A stretch of 64,000 nt of DNA from positions 1 to 64,000 of the forward strand of contig CAMCXI010000005.1 in assembly GCA_945883335.1 (NCBI GenBank), given 5' to 3'. This document shows positions 42,481 through 51,800 of the stretch, piece after piece. Numbering within the stretch: position 1 is the stretch's first letter; each line of letters begins with the position of its first letter. A program made the position numbers and the translations under genes. This DNA comes from Candidatus Methylopumilus universalis. GTDB taxonomy: Bacteria; Pseudomonadota; Gammaproteobacteria; Burkholderiales; Methylophilaceae. Below the pieces are notes generated by a model. It worked only from the letters and a program-made list of their open reading frames with translations. It searched no databases and was not told where the DNA came from.

Positions 42481-44450
42481 GTGTCTTTGCCTGTGAGCAA
42501 GATTCTTTCAGCCAACACTAAATCATGCGGTTTTGCTAGGATCACAACAACATCACCTTCCCTAAATACAAAGTCTGGGGAGACTTCCTCAGGATATGCA
42601 TCGCGCCTTACCGCAGTAATTTCCGCTTTGCAAAGGCCAAAATAAATGTCCTTGAGTGGCTTACCTATACAGTAAGCAAGGGCGTTAACAGGAAGAGAAT
42701 GCAAGCGTGGAACTGCACGCTCAACGGCTTCATCACCATCCGAAATGCCATGGAAAAAGCCTTTAAACATTTTGTATCGCTCTTCTCGGAACAAACGAAT
42801 GCGCTTGACGACACGGTTAAGTGGAACACCCAACAAGACCAATGCGTGTGAAGCCAACATCAAACTGCCTTCTAACACTTCTGGCACGACTTCTGATGCC
42901 CCGGCGTCTCGGAAGCGCTCCATGTTGGTATCATCCACAGTCCTTACCACGACAGGCAAATTTGGAAAGTAGTCATTTACTAAGTGTAAAATTTTAATAG
43001 CCGATGGCGGGTCATCGTAACTGATGATTAAAGCTTTAGCGCGTGCAGCACCAGCTGCGTCCAAGACTAAACGCTTACCCGCATCGCCGTACATTACATT
43101 CTCACCCGCGCTGGCTGCTTCTTGAACGCGGGCGGGGTCAATATCTAAAGCGATGAATGGGAATTTTTCTTCTTTTAAGAAACGACTTAGATACTGTCCG
43201 CTTCGTCCAAAACCACAAATAATGACATGATCTTTGAGTTGCTTACCGACACTTTCAATGCCCTCAATTTGATTCTTGCGATTGCGGGTATAACTCCGAG
43301 AAAAGAATTCAGCAATTTGTAAATTGTGCTGAATAATAAATGGTGCAAGAAACATCGAAAGCAATGAAGCCGCTAACACAACTTGTAACAAATCATTGCT
43401 AATCAAGCCATTTTCCATGCCAAGAGAAAATACAACGAACGAGAATTCACCCGCTTGCGCCAACGTCACGCCTGCCCTAACCGCCACACCAGGCTCATAT
43501 CGAAAAAAGCGACTCAGCAGGGCAACGACTAAGGACTTAAAAATAATCAGCCCAACCATCACCAGCAAAATACCTGACAGATTGCCGCCTAAACTATTAA
43601 AGTCCAACAACATGCCAATGGTAATGAAAAATAAACCCATTAATATGTCACGAAATGCGGCAATATCCGATTCCACTTGATAACGAAAGCGTGTTTCTGA
43701 AATCAACATCCCTGCAATAAAAGCACCAAGTGCATAAGAAAGCCCCGCTACTTTAGTGGCGTAAGCCAACACCATAGTGACCATTAGTACATTCATCACG
43801 AATAATTCGCGTGATCGCTGGCGAGCGACAATCCCAAACCAGCGATTCATGAGATTTTTACCGAAAAAGAAAAGGAGCGACAGCATTACCGCTGCTTTTA
43901 AAAATGCAATCCCAAGCGTATAGGCTAAGGATCCAGTCGGGCTTGCGATGGCGGGAATCAGCACTAACAAGGGGACAACCGCAAGATCTTGGAAGAGCAG
44001 GACGCCAATTGCGATTCGGCCGTGACGCGCATTGAGGTCCAGGCGCTCAACCAATAGTTTTGAAACAATTGCAGTCGATGACATGGTCAATGCGCCGCTC
44101 ACTACTAATGCAGCCTTCCAATCAAGACCGAAACTTAAACAAACCAGCATGATGGCACCCATTGTAATGAGCACCTGTAAGCTGCCAATACCCAATACAA
44201 TTCTTCGCATCGCATATAACTGACCGAGGCTAAATTCTAAGCCAATGCTAAACATCAAGAAAACAATCCCAAATTCAGCAAGCTGTCGATTAGCTTCAGT
44301 ATCTGGCAAGAATCCAAAACTTTTTGGTCCAAGCAGCAGGCCGACCAAAATATAGGCCAACATCGCCGGCAATTTAAACGCACGAAATAATGCGACAACA
44401 AGCACTGAGCTGACGAGCAATAACAGAATAGCGGGTAGGGTTTCGTGCAT
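42477..44450 (-). CDS. monovalent cation:proton antiporter CPA2 (KefB/KefC-like)
   Basis: This K+/H+ antiporter has 657 residues. Twelve or thirteen helices fill residues 5-385, including SSTAIVSKLLVERLDL and the acidic FQDLAVVPLL typical of CPA2. An RCK/TrkA-N domain starting HVIICGFGRSGQYLSRFL (about 408) follows, then a TrkA-C domain (about 560-650). The NAD-binding Rossmann motif GFGRSG is intact. Kef-type channels are gated by glutathione adducts, but the sensor residues cannot be judged by eye and no kefF/kefG ancillary gene is present. It is divergent from kdsD. Confidence 0.88.
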   Translation of the reverse strand: MHETLPAILLLLVSSVLVVALFRAFKLPAMLAYILVGLLLGPKSFGFLPDTEANRQLAEFGIVFLMFSIGLEFSLGQLYAMRRIVLGIGSLQVLITMGAIMLVCLSFGLDWKAALVVSGALTMSSTAIVSKLLVERLDLNARHGRIAIGVLLFQDLAVVPLLVLIPAIASPTGSLAYTLGIAFLKAAVMLSLLFFFGKNLMNRWFGIVARQRSRELFVMNVLMVTMVLAYATKVAGLSYALGAFIAGMLISETRFRYQVESDIAAFRDILMGLFFITIGMLLDFNSLGGNLSGILLVMVGLIIFKSLVVALLSRFFRYEPGVAVRAGVTLAQAGEFSFVVFSLGMENGLISNDLLQVVLAASLLSMFLAPFIIQHNLQIAEFFSRSYTRNRKNQIEGIESVGKQLKDHVIICGFGRSGQYLSRFLKEEKFPFIALDIDPARVQEAASAGENVMYGDAGKRLVLDAAGAARAKALIISYDDPPSAIKILHLVNDYFPNLPVVVRTVDDTNMERFRDAGASEVVPEVLEGSLMLASHALVLLGVPLNRVVKRIRLFREERYKMFKGFFHGISDGDEAVERAVPRLHSLPVNALAYCIGKPLKDIYFGLCKAEITAVRRDAYPEEVSPDFVFREGDVVVILAKPHDLVLAERILLTGKDT

Positions 44451-44477
44451 AAATCCTTAAATTCTGCAAAATGTATT

Positions 44478-44502
44478 CCGACTTTGCTAAAAGTCGGTTT
44501 TA
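44478..44502 (+). terminator. terminator-like hairpin in the kefB-kdsD divergent region
   Basis: CCGACTTT and AAAGTCGG form an 8-bp perfect stem with a GCTA loop, followed on the plus strand by TTTTATTT. It lies 58 bases before the kdsD ATG. Since no plus-strand gene ends upstream, it is either an attenuator in a kdsD leader or a stop for antisense transcription out of the antiporter gene. Confidence 0.45.
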
Positions 44503-44554
44503 TTTGCAAATGTATCCTTTATTCGTGACGGATTCCCTTTTATACTTGGTAGGT

Positions 44555-45553
44555 ATGGAAAACTCATCATTAAAAAAATCAAGCGCCACCAAAACGCCCA
44601 TAGAGCTGGCAAAAACAGTGCTTTTAATTGAAGCTAATGCAGTTGAAGCACTTGCACAAAAGCTTGATGCCAACTTCACTAAGGCGGTTGACCTCATTTT
44701 ACAATGCCAAGGCCGCGTTGTGGTAAGCGGAATGGGTAAATCTGGGCATATTGGCAATAAAATTGCAGCCACATTAGCAAGCACTGGCACCCCCGCCTTT
44801 TTTATGCACCCCGCGGAAGCAAGCCACGGTGATCTGGGCATGATTACTAAAGACGATGTGGTGATTGCACTCTCAAACTCTGGTGAGAGTGATGAAATCC
44901 TTACCATCTTGCCATTGCTTAAACGCATGGGCACCAAAATCATTAGTATGACAGGCAAAAATAATTCAACGCTTGCAAGACAAGGCGACGTGCATTTAGA
45001 TGCGGAAGTAGCGGTTGAAGCTTGCCCACTTGGCTTAGCGCCTACAGCAAGCACCACTGCCATGCTGGCACTCGGTGATGCATTGGCATTGGCTGTGCTA
45101 GACCAGCGTGGATTTTCAGCAGAAGACTTTGCTAGGTCACATCCAGGCGGCAGCATAGGCCGAAAGCTTTTTATTCGCATTCAAGATGTGATGCGGACAG
45201 GCGATGCGATTCCGAGCGTCAACATTCATGCAAGCTTAAAAGAGGCGCTGATCGAAATGTCTCGCAAAGGTTTGGGCATGACAGCAGTTGTGGATGACAA
45301 AAACAAAGCCGTTGGTATTTTTACCGATGGGGATTTGCGTCGCGCTTTTGAAAATGGTATAGACATCAACAAAACTGGGATAAGCGATGTCATGCATGTG
45401 AACCCGCAAAATATTAACCCTGAACAATTGGCTGTTGAAGCCGTTGAAATGATGGAACAAAGAAAAATTACCGCCCTGTTAGTGGTCAATCAACAAGGTG
45501 AATTACATGGTGCGCTCAATATGCACGACTTACTTATCGCAAAGGTTGTTTAA
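44555..45553 (+). CDS. kdsD: arabinose-5-phosphate isomerase KdsD
   Basis: KdsD converts ribulose-5-phosphate to arabinose-5-phosphate, the first step towards Kdo. The protein of about 332 residues has a SIS domain (about 40-180; VVSGMGKSGHIGNKIAATLAST, ALSNSGESDEIL) and two CBS domains (about 205-332; IQDVMRTGDAIP and ISDVMHVNPQNI). I chose ATG 44555 because length and N-terminus then match E. coli KdsD (328 residues). TAGGT sits very close to this ATG, and a -10-like TATACT lies only 9 bases upstream, so the leader may be very short or the true start differs. kdsC follows after 2 bases. Confidence 0.92.
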   Translation: MENSSLKKSSATKTPIELAKTVLLIEANAVEALAQKLDANFTKAVDLILQCQGRVVVSGMGKSGHIGNKIAATLASTGTPAFFMHPAEASHGDLGMITKDDVVIALSNSGESDEILTILPLLKRMGTKIISMTGKNNSTLARQGDVHLDAEVAVEACPLGLAPTASTTAMLALGDALALAVLDQRGFSAEDFARSHPGGSIGRKLFIRIQDVMRTGDAIPSVNIHASLKEALIEMSRKGLGMTAVVDDKNKAVGIFTDGDLRRAFENGIDINKTGISDVMHVNPQNINPEQLAVEAVEMMEQRKITALLVVNQQGELHGALNMHDLLIAKVV

Positions 45554-45555
45554 AA

Positions 45556-46095
45556 GTGGCTTTAACGGACAATATTTCAAATGAAGAACGCGCAAAAAAA
45601 ATCAAAGTCGTGATATTTGACGTCGATGGTGTGATGACAAATGGCGGTTTGATGCTGGGTGACGACGGATTAGAATACAAAAACTTTCATTCTCAAGATG
45701 GCTTAGGTTTAAAGCTTTTACACAACACCGGGATCCAAATGGCGATAGTGACTGGCCGCAGCTCTAACGTCGTCACTAAGCGAGCTGAAAACATCAAAAT
45801 CACTCATATTTATCAAGGAGTTGAAGATAAACTTGAGGCTTTCAATAAGATTCTAAAAGACTTAAACGTCACCGCAGAAGAATGTATGTTTATGGGAGAT
45901 GATGTGATTGATCTCCCGCCGATGCGCCGCGCTGGCTTGGCTGTCACTGTCCCTCATGCAATGCCTTTGGTAAAAGAATATGCGCATTACATCACCACGC
46001 GTGAAGCTGGACATGGTGCGGTGCGCGAACTTTGCGAATTGCTGATGAAAGCACAAGGCACATTTGACGGCCAAATGGCAAAGTTCCTTAAATAA
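45556..46095 (+). CDS. kdsC: 3-deoxy-D-manno-octulosonate 8-phosphate phosphatase KdsC
   Basis: KdsC removes the phosphate from Kdo-8-phosphate. This HAD-family enzyme of 179 residues has motif I IFDVDGVMTNGG (nucleophile Asp and acid Asp), motif II VTGRSS and the C-terminal MGDDVIDLPPM with motif IV aspartates. It has the short cap-less C0 form typical of KdsC. It starts with GTG at 45556, 2 bases after the kdsD stop. kdsA and kdsB are not in this window. Confidence 0.94.
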   Translation: MALTDNISNEERAKKIKVVIFDVDGVMTNGGLMLGDDGLEYKNFHSQDGLGLKLLHNTGIQMAIVTGRSSNVVTKRAENIKITHIYQGVEDKLEAFNKILKDLNVTAEECMFMGDDVIDLPPMRRAGLAVTVPHAMPLVKEYAHYITTREAGHGAVRELCELLMKAQGTFDGQMAKFLK

Positions 46096-46124
46096 AACGC
46101 AGCCATTCTTAGCGCTAGGTTTAT

Positions 46125-46832
46125 ATGAACGGACGCAGTACCATTATTTTTCCACTAATTGTCTTGGGTGTGCTTGCATTCATTACTTTTTGGATTGATC
46201 GTAACGTGCAATCTGATACCAAAAAAGTAGACGGAAGTAATCGTCACGACGTAGATTATTTTGTAGAAAACTTTGTAACGACCAAAACTGATGCTAAAGG
46301 AAATCTTCGCAACATGCTTGCTGCGGTAGAAATGCGTCATTACCCGGATGATGATACAACAGAACTGATTCGACCTCGCTTCACGCAATACGGTGAAAAT
46401 AAACCTTACACCCAAATTGAAGCACAAAAAGGATTTGTATCCGCCAATGGGGAAGTAGTTGAGTTCAAGGGCAATGTTATCATCGTTAGACAAGCGTTTG
46501 AAGGTCGTGGAGAGATGCGCTTTAAGACAGACTATTTAAAAGTCTTACCTAAAACGGAATTTGCCAGCACTGATAGTGATGTGGTAATTACCCAAGATCC
46601 AAACACAATCATTCATGGCACAGGGATGATTTATGACAAAAAAGAAAAAAACTTCGTATTGAAAAAAAAGGTTCGCGTCCATTATGAGAAGCCAAATACA
46701 AAATCAAGTACATCGCTATTGCCTAAACAGGCAGCAAGGGCTAAGGTAAGTTCTACGGAAGTTGCTAATAAAACAATGTCAGATAATAAGGCAAATAATG
46801 TCTACGAATCCTCAACCTCAACGCGAAAATAA
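46125..46832 (+). CDS. lptC: LPS export system protein LptC
   Basis: LptC is the single-pass inner-membrane protein that receives LPS from LptB2FG and passes it to LptA. It has an N-terminal helix (RSTIIFPLIVLGVLAFITFWI, about 3-23) and a periplasmic beta-jellyroll (about 50-190) with FVENFVTTKTDAKGN, YTQIEAQKGFVSANGE and FASTDSDVVITQDPNTI. At 235 residues it is about 40 longer than E. coli LptC. The extra C-terminal tail is Ser/Thr/Lys/Asn-rich and looks disordered. It lies between kdsC and lptA. Confidence 0.92.
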   Translation: MNGRSTIIFPLIVLGVLAFITFWIDRNVQSDTKKVDGSNRHDVDYFVENFVTTKTDAKGNLRNMLAAVEMRHYPDDDTTELIRPRFTQYGENKPYTQIEAQKGFVSANGEVVEFKGNVIIVRQAFEGRGEMRFKTDYLKVLPKTEFASTDSDVVITQDPNTIIHGTGMIYDKKEKNFVLKKKVRVHYEKPNTKSSTSLLPKQAARAKVSSTEVANKTMSDNKANNVYESSTSTRK

Positions 46833-46869
46833 AATCGCAATCAACAAAAAAACTGTTTTCGGAGTCATC

Positions 46870-47391
46870 ATGATGCGTCATTTTTTCCTGTACTGCCTTA
46901 TTGCGTTGTTTGCCAACTCAGCTTGGGCAGAAAAAGCAGACAAAGACAAACCAATTGAAATTGAAGCGGATACTGTGACTGTAAACGATGCTAAAAAAAT
47001 TAGCGTTTACACCGGCAATGTAATTGTTACGCAAGGTACGTTACTTATTAAAGCCGATAAATTAGTAGTGCGTGAAGATGAATCAGGCTTTCAACATAGC
47101 TCTTCCTACGGCAACCCGACGACCTTTAAACAAAAGCGTGAAGGCAAAGATGAGTACATGGAGGGTTCTGCACAACGCATTGAATATGATGGACGTATGG
47201 ATAAAGTTCAGCTTTACACTAAGGCCTGGGTAAAACGCGCCAACGATATTGTGCATGGCGACTACATTATGTATGACGCAATTGCGGAATACTCTGAAGT
47301 GATTGGCGGCGGCTCAAAATCTGCAACGCCAACAGGTCGCGTCAAAGCCATTATTCAACCTAAAAACAAATCTACACAAGATAACAACTGA
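46870..47391 (+). CDS. lptA: LPS transport periplasmic protein LptA
   Basis: LptA forms the periplasmic bridge that carries LPS from LptC to LptD. From the ATG at 46870 the product has about 173 residues: signal peptide MMRHFFLYCLIALFANSAWA, then the OstA-like jellyroll (KPIEIEADTVTVNDAKKISVYTG, LLIKADKLVVREDESG). GGAG lies 6 bases before this ATG. An ATG at 46798, inside the lptC end, also has AAGG and would add 24 residues ahead of the signal peptide; I prefer the shorter form. lptB follows after 9 bases. Confidence 0.92.
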   Translation: MMRHFFLYCLIALFANSAWAEKADKDKPIEIEADTVTVNDAKKISVYTGNVIVTQGTLLIKADKLVVREDESGFQHSSSYGNPTTFKQKREGKDEYMEGSAQRIEYDGRMDKVQLYTKAWVKRANDIVHGDYIMYDAIAEYSEVIGGGSKSATPTGRVKAIIQPKNKSTQDNN

Positions 47392-47400
47392 AGTTTCATC

Positions 47401-48123
47401 ATGACCGAGTTAATTGTTGAAAATTTACGTAAGCAATATAAATCCCGCACTGTCGTGCAGGACATATCGCTCAATATCAAAAGTGGCCAGGTTGTTGGTT
47501 TACTCGGCCCAAACGGCGCGGGTAAAACAACTAGCTTTTACATGATCGTAGGTTTAGTGCCTTTGAATGAGGGTCGTATCATCCTCAACAGTAAAGATAT
47601 TGGCCGTCTACCTATCCACCAGCGTGCAAGAATGGGCTTATCTTATCTGCCTCAAGAACCGTCAATATTTAGAAAACTTAGTGCAGCGGACAATATTCGC
47701 GCGGTATTGGAATTGCAAAAAATGAGTCCTGAGGCCATAGAAAAGCGCTTAGACGAACTCATGGAAGATCTTCATATTTCGCATATCCGCGACAACTTGG
47801 CAGTCAGCTTGTCTGGTGGCGAACGTCGTCGCGTCGAAATTGCAAGATGCTTAGCGACCGATCCAAAATTTATCTTACTGGATGAGCCTTTTGCCGGAAT
47901 CGACCCAATTGCCGTATTGGACATTCAAAAAACCATCAAATTTCTAGCCGCAAAAAACATAGGGGTGTTAATTACCGACCATAACGTCCGAGAAACACTT
48001 GGCATCTGCGATAAAGCTTACATCGTCAATGAAGGTCGTGTTTTTGCTTCAGGCTCTCCTTCAGAGATTATTAGTAACCAAGATGTTAGAGACGTTTATT
48101 TAGGGAAAGATTTCCGCCTTTAA
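47401..48123 (+). CDS. lptB: LPS export ABC transporter ATP-binding protein LptB
   Basis: LptB is the cytoplasmic ATPase dimer that powers LPS extraction by LptF and LptG. The 240-residue protein has Walker [10 protein letters not shown] (about 37-45), Q-loop [11 protein letters not shown], signature [16 protein letters not shown] and Walker [14 protein letters not shown], followed by the switch His in ITDHNVRE. Length is standard. It is the last lpt gene before rpoN (29-base gap). Confidence 0.96.
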   Translation: MTELIVENLRKQYKSRTVVQDISLNIKSGQVVGLLGPNGAGKTTSFYMIVGLVPLNEGRIILNSKDIGRLPIHQRARMGLSYLPQEPSIFRKLSAADNIRAVLELQKMSPEAIEKRLDELMEDLHISHIRDNLAVSLSGGERRRVEIARCLATDPKFILLDEPFAGIDPIAVLDIQKTIKFLAAKNIGVLITDHNVRETLGICDKAYIVNEGRVFASGSPSEIISNQDVRDVYLGKDFRL

Positions 48124-48152
48124 TTAGCGAGATCAGCAAAATTAAGTAATAA

Positions 48153-49634
48153 ATGAAACAAAGCTTACAACTTAAATTCTCACAAAGTCTAGCGCTAACT
48201 CCGCAATTACAGCAGTCAATTCGTCTTCTCCAATTATCATCACAAGAGTTAAACCAAGAACTTGAAACCATCTTGCAAGAAAATCCACTACTGGAACGTA
48301 CTGACAAAAATGATGATGGCTCAGATAACACGAATGAATTTACGAATGATGGGTTTGGTACACAAGAAAAAGTAGTCCGCCTAAGTGCAGTTCAGAAAGA
48401 CGAAGAAAACCTCACTGAAAACTTAGCTCAAGACACATTAAGTGAAGATTACTTTGGGGGAAGTAGCAGTCACCGCTGGGAAGAAAATAATTACTCAGAA
48501 GATGACAACGACTACGCTTTCCAAGAAGCGGTTGCGCCAAACCTTCGTGAACACCTCATCAGCCAACTTAAACTCATTCCACTTTCAGAACGCGACCAAA
48601 CTTTGTCTATGTTCTTAGTAGATGCAATTAATGAAGATGGTTATCTAGAGCAATCTCTGGAAGATTTAAAAGAACTACTTCCTGGAGAACTAGAGATTGA
48701 TATATTGGAGCTTGAAACTGCGCTCAAGCATATTCAACATTCAGGCCCATCTGGTGTTGGAGCGCGAAATTTATCCGAATGCCTGATATTGCAATTAGAG
48801 CTTTTACCCAAAGAAATACGCGAAGAAAATAAAAGCACGTATGATCTGGCACTCCAAATTGCTGCGCATCATTTAGCAACGCTTGCTTCCCGCGATTATA
48901 CAAAGCTTAAAAAAACGCTGTGCTGCAACGATGAAAATCTTCGTAGTACTGAGCGAATGCTCAAACACCTGAACCCCCGTCCTGGAAGTGATTTCACCAA
49001 ACTTGCTGCAGGCCATTATATTCAGCATGAAATTGTCCTTAAGAAAGTCAAAGGCAAATGGCTTGCAAGTCTGAATGATGAGGTAGTTCCTAAATTACGC
49101 ATCAACAAACTTTATGCCAACATTCTAAAGGGCAATCGAGATAGCTCAAATCAATACTTAAATAGCCAAATGCAAGAAGCCAAATGGATGATTAAAAATA
49201 TTGAACAACGGTTTTCAACTATTTTACGGGTATCTCAGGCGATTATTGACCAACAAAGTCAGTTCTTTGAGCATGGCGAAATTGCCATGCGACCCTTGGT
49301 GCTGCGTGAAATTGCTGACGAGCTTGGTTTGCATGAATCGACTGTTTCCAGGGTCACTACGCGAAAGTACATGCTCACACCACGCGGTGTTTATGAACTT
49401 AAATACTTCTTTGGAAGTCATGTTTCAACCGATACAGGTGGCGCTTGTTCTGCAACAGCAATTCGTGCGCTGATTAAACAAATGGTGTCTGAAGAAAACC
49501 CTAAAAAACCCTATTCAGATAATCAACTAACTGAAGTATTATCGAAGCAAGGAATTGTCGTTGCAAGACGTACAATTGCTAAATACCGCGAGTCTCTCAA
49601 CATACCTGCGGCCAATCAACGCAAGTCTCTCTGA
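48153..49634 (+). CDS. rpoN: RNA polymerase sigma-54 factor RpoN
   Basis: RpoN recognises -24/-12 promoters and needs AAA+ activators for open-complex formation. The 493-residue protein has the Gln/Leu-rich region I (QLKFSQSLALTPQLQQSIRL), an acidic region II (about 50-115), the core-binding domain, the helix-turn-helix EIADELGLHESTVSRVTTRK and the RpoN box ARRTIAKYRE (471-480). All functional parts look intact. This contrasts with the two NtrC-type regulators in this window, both of which have lost sigma-54-activating motifs. Linkage to lptB, hpf and the PTS genes is the usual proteobacterial order. Confidence 0.96.
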   Translation: MKQSLQLKFSQSLALTPQLQQSIRLLQLSSQELNQELETILQENPLLERTDKNDDGSDNTNEFTNDGFGTQEKVVRLSAVQKDEENLTENLAQDTLSEDYFGGSSSHRWEENNYSEDDNDYAFQEAVAPNLREHLISQLKLIPLSERDQTLSMFLVDAINEDGYLEQSLEDLKELLPGELEIDILELETALKHIQHSGPSGVGARNLSECLILQLELLPKEIREENKSTYDLALQIAAHHLATLASRDYTKLKKTLCCNDENLRSTERMLKHLNPRPGSDFTKLAAGHYIQHEIVLKKVKGKWLASLNDEVVPKLRINKLYANILKGNRDSSNQYLNSQMQEAKWMIKNIEQRFSTILRVSQAIIDQQSQFFEHGEIAMRPLVLREIADELGLHESTVSRVTTRKYMLTPRGVYELKYFFGSHVSTDTGGACSATAIRALIKQMVSEENPKKPYSDNQLTEVLSKQGIVVARRTIAKYRESLNIPAANQRKSL

Positions 49635-49664
49635 GGCTTGCATTAATACCAGAAGGAGTTAATC

Positions 49665-49991
49665 ATGAATTTACATTTAACTGGGCATCACTTAGAAGTC
49701 ACTCCTGCTTTACGTGAATATATCGAAACAAGACTGGCAAAACTCAGCAACCATTTTGACCATATGATTGATGTTAAAGTCACCTTGTCGGTAGAAAAGC
49801 TAGTTCAAAAAGTAGAAGCAACGATTCACGTTCCTGGCGCTGATTTGCACGCCGAATCAAGTGATGCAGATATGTATAGCGCGATTGATTTATTGGCAGA
49901 TAAGCTAGATCGTCAGGTCTTAAAACACAAAGAAAAACATGCTGACCACCATAAAGCCAACGGTGCTGTGAAGCATCAAGCAATTGAGTAG
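49665..49991 (+). CDS. hpf: ribosome hibernation promoting factor (HPF/RaiA family)
   Basis: HPF binds the 30S decoding region in stationary phase and stabilises inactive ribosomes. The 108-residue short-form protein starts MNLHLTGHHLEVTPALREYI and continues TRLAKLSNHFDHMIDVKVTLSVEK, with a C-terminal KHKEKHADHHK tail. The strong GAAGGAG ribosome site lies just before the ATG. It sits 30 bases after rpoN and 19 before hprK. Confidence 0.93.
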   Translation: MNLHLTGHHLEVTPALREYIETRLAKLSNHFDHMIDVKVTLSVEKLVQKVEATIHVPGADLHAESSDADMYSAIDLLADKLDRQVLKHKEKHADHHKANGAVKHQAIE

Positions 49992-50010
49992 TTAACTTAG
50001 GTAAATTCTG

Positions 50011-50961
50011 ATGGCCGAAATTAGCGTACACCAGCTACACCAAGAAATCCGCCGTAAACTCAAGCTTACTTGGGTAGCGGGTAAATCTGGGGGTGATAAT
50101 TTACTCAATAGCGAAACTGTTTCAAAGCCTTCACTGGCTTTAACTGGGCATCGCAATTTTGTCCATCCGAATAGAGTTCAAGTACTTGGCTGCGCCGAGA
50201 TGGACTATTTAAACGGCTTAAAAGAGCTGGAACAAACGCAAGCAATCAATCATTTATTTTCACAAAAGCTTGCAGCACTTATCGTTGCCAATGGAGAAAA
50301 GGTCCCTGCGGCGCTGATCGTGGCAGCTGACAAACACCAAACTGCTTTAATGACGTCGCCGCTAGCAAGTCCGAATTTAATGGATTTATTAAGCCATCAT
50401 TTAGCGCAAGCACTCGCAGAATCAACCAGCGCGCATGGCGTATTTATTGAAGTGCAGGGCTTTGGCGTACTGATTAAAGGCAGCCCCGCTATCGGAAAAA
50501 GCGAGTTAGCATTAGAGTTGATTTCGCGTGGCCACCGTTTAGTCGCTGATGATATTGTCGACTTCTATCGCATATCCCCTGAGCGCATTGAAGGTCGATG
50601 TCCACCTTTATTACAAGACTTTCTAGAAGTACGTGGACTAGGCATTTTAAATATTCGCGCATTGTTTGGTGACAGCGCTGTCAAGCCAAGCAAACCGCTA
50701 GATTTGATAATCCAGCTAGAAATGGCTGACACATTGGCGCCACAAAACCTGGATAGACTCAAAATAAAATCACATGACGAAGACGTATTAGGCATCAAAG
50801 TGCAAAAAGTCGTCATTCCTGTCGCCGCTGGTCGCAATATTGCCGTCTTGGTCGAAGTCGCAGTGCGCAATCACATGCTTTTATTACGCGGCGTCAATGG
50901 CACCAAGCAATTTATGGATAGGCAAGCGCGTGAACTTAAAAATAACGCGGGTCTAAACTGA
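50011..50961 (+). CDS. hprK: HPr kinase/phosphorylase
   Basis: HprK phosphorylates HPr on its regulatory serine and removes the phosphate again, tuning PTS signalling to energy state. The 316-residue protein has an N-terminal MurF-like domain (about 5-130), Walker A GSPAIGKSELALEL (157-170; Ala in place of the common Gly at the fifth position) and the family signature EVRGLGILNIRALFG. Both substrates and signalling partners, ptsH and ptsI, are downstream in the same operon. rapZ starts within the stop codon (TGATG). Confidence 0.93.
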   Translation: MAEISVHQLHQEIRRKLKLTWVAGKSGGDNLLNSETVSKPSLALTGHRNFVHPNRVQVLGCAEMDYLNGLKELEQTQAINHLFSQKLAALIVANGEKVPAALIVAADKHQTALMTSPLASPNLMDLLSHHLAQALAESTSAHGVFIEVQGFGVLIKGSPAIGKSELALELISRGHRLVADDIVDFYRISPERIEGRCPPLLQDFLEVRGLGILNIRALFGDSAVKPSKPLDLIIQLEMADTLAPQNLDRLKIKSHDEDVLGIKVQKVVIPVAAGRNIAVLVEVAVRNHMLLLRGVNGTKQFMDRQARELKNNAGLN

Positions 50962-51800
50962 TGCAACTCATTATCGTCACAGGCCTTTCAGGCTCAGGGA
51001 AAAGCGTCGTTCTCAAAGCCCTTGAGGATGCTGGCTATTACTGCGTAGACAATTTACCCGCCACACTACTACCGCAAATTTACGAAAATTTAAATAATAG
51101 CCAAAGTCGTGTCGCCATCAGTACCGATACAAGAAGCGGTGCTTTAGAGGCCTTACCCGAGAATATCGACAAACTTAAAGCGCAAGGTATTAACGTTAAG
51201 GTATTGTTTCTTGAATCCACCAAACAAGCCTTAGTCAAAAGATTTAGTGAAACAAGGCGTCGCCATCCATTGAGCAATGATGATGTTACCTTAGGAGAGA
51301 GCATAGAACTTGAGCGTAAATTATTAGCGCCACTTTCTGAGTTAGGTCATCACATTGATACCAGCGACTTAAGTGCAAACACCCTCCGTGGCTGGGTAAA
51401 GGATTTTGTCGCCCAAGAAAGCAAAAATATCACTTTATTGTTCACTTCGTTTGGCTTCAAACATGGCATTCCACTGGACGCAGACTTTGTGTTTGATGTC
51501 CGCTGTTTACCCAACCCGCATTACGATCCAAAACTTAGACCAATGACAGGACGAGATGCACCTGTTAAGGCCTTTTTAGAGCAACAGCCTATGGTGCATG
51601 ATATGTACCAAGACATTCAAAACTTTGTCACCCGGTGGCTGCCAAGTTTTATTCAAGAAAATCGCAGTTATTTAACCATTTCGATTGGCTGTACTGGTGG
51701 GCAACATCGTTCAGTTCATATCGTTGAAGAGTTAGGTAAGCATTTTTCACAGCAACAACAAGTCTTAATCAGACACCGAGAATTGGAACTATCTCTATGA
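50961..51800 (+). CDS. rapZ: RNase adapter protein RapZ
   Basis: RapZ is a nucleotide-binding protein that in E. coli guides RNase E to the GlmZ sRNA and senses glucosamine-6-phosphate. The 279-residue protein has Walker A GLSGSGKS (8-15), the central FFLEST-like strand, and the C-terminal domain with DVRCLPNPHYDP and SIGCTGGQHRSVH. The betaproteobacterial role is not certain. It is translationally coupled on both sides: TGATG with hprK, and ATGA with the EIIA gene. Confidence 0.92.
   Translation: MQLIIVTGLSGSGKSVVLKALEDAGYYCVDNLPATLLPQIYENLNNSQSRVAISTDTRSGALEALPENIDKLKAQGINVKVLFLESTKQALVKRFSETRRRHPLSNDDVTLGESIELERKLLAPLSELGHHIDTSDLSANTLRGWVKDFVAQESKNITLLFTSFGFKHGIPLDADFVFDVRCLPNPHYDPKLRPMTGRDAPVKAFLEQQPMVHDMYQDIQNFVTRWLPSFIQENRSYLTISIGCTGGQHRSVHIVEELGKHFSQQQQVLIRHRELELSL

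Noticed and set aside
38375-44450. A genomic island covering soxYZ, the hydroxylase and the antiporter
   Set aside because: I see no integrase, tRNA boundary, direct repeats or clear composition shift, and the neighbouring genes are ordinary chromosomal genes.
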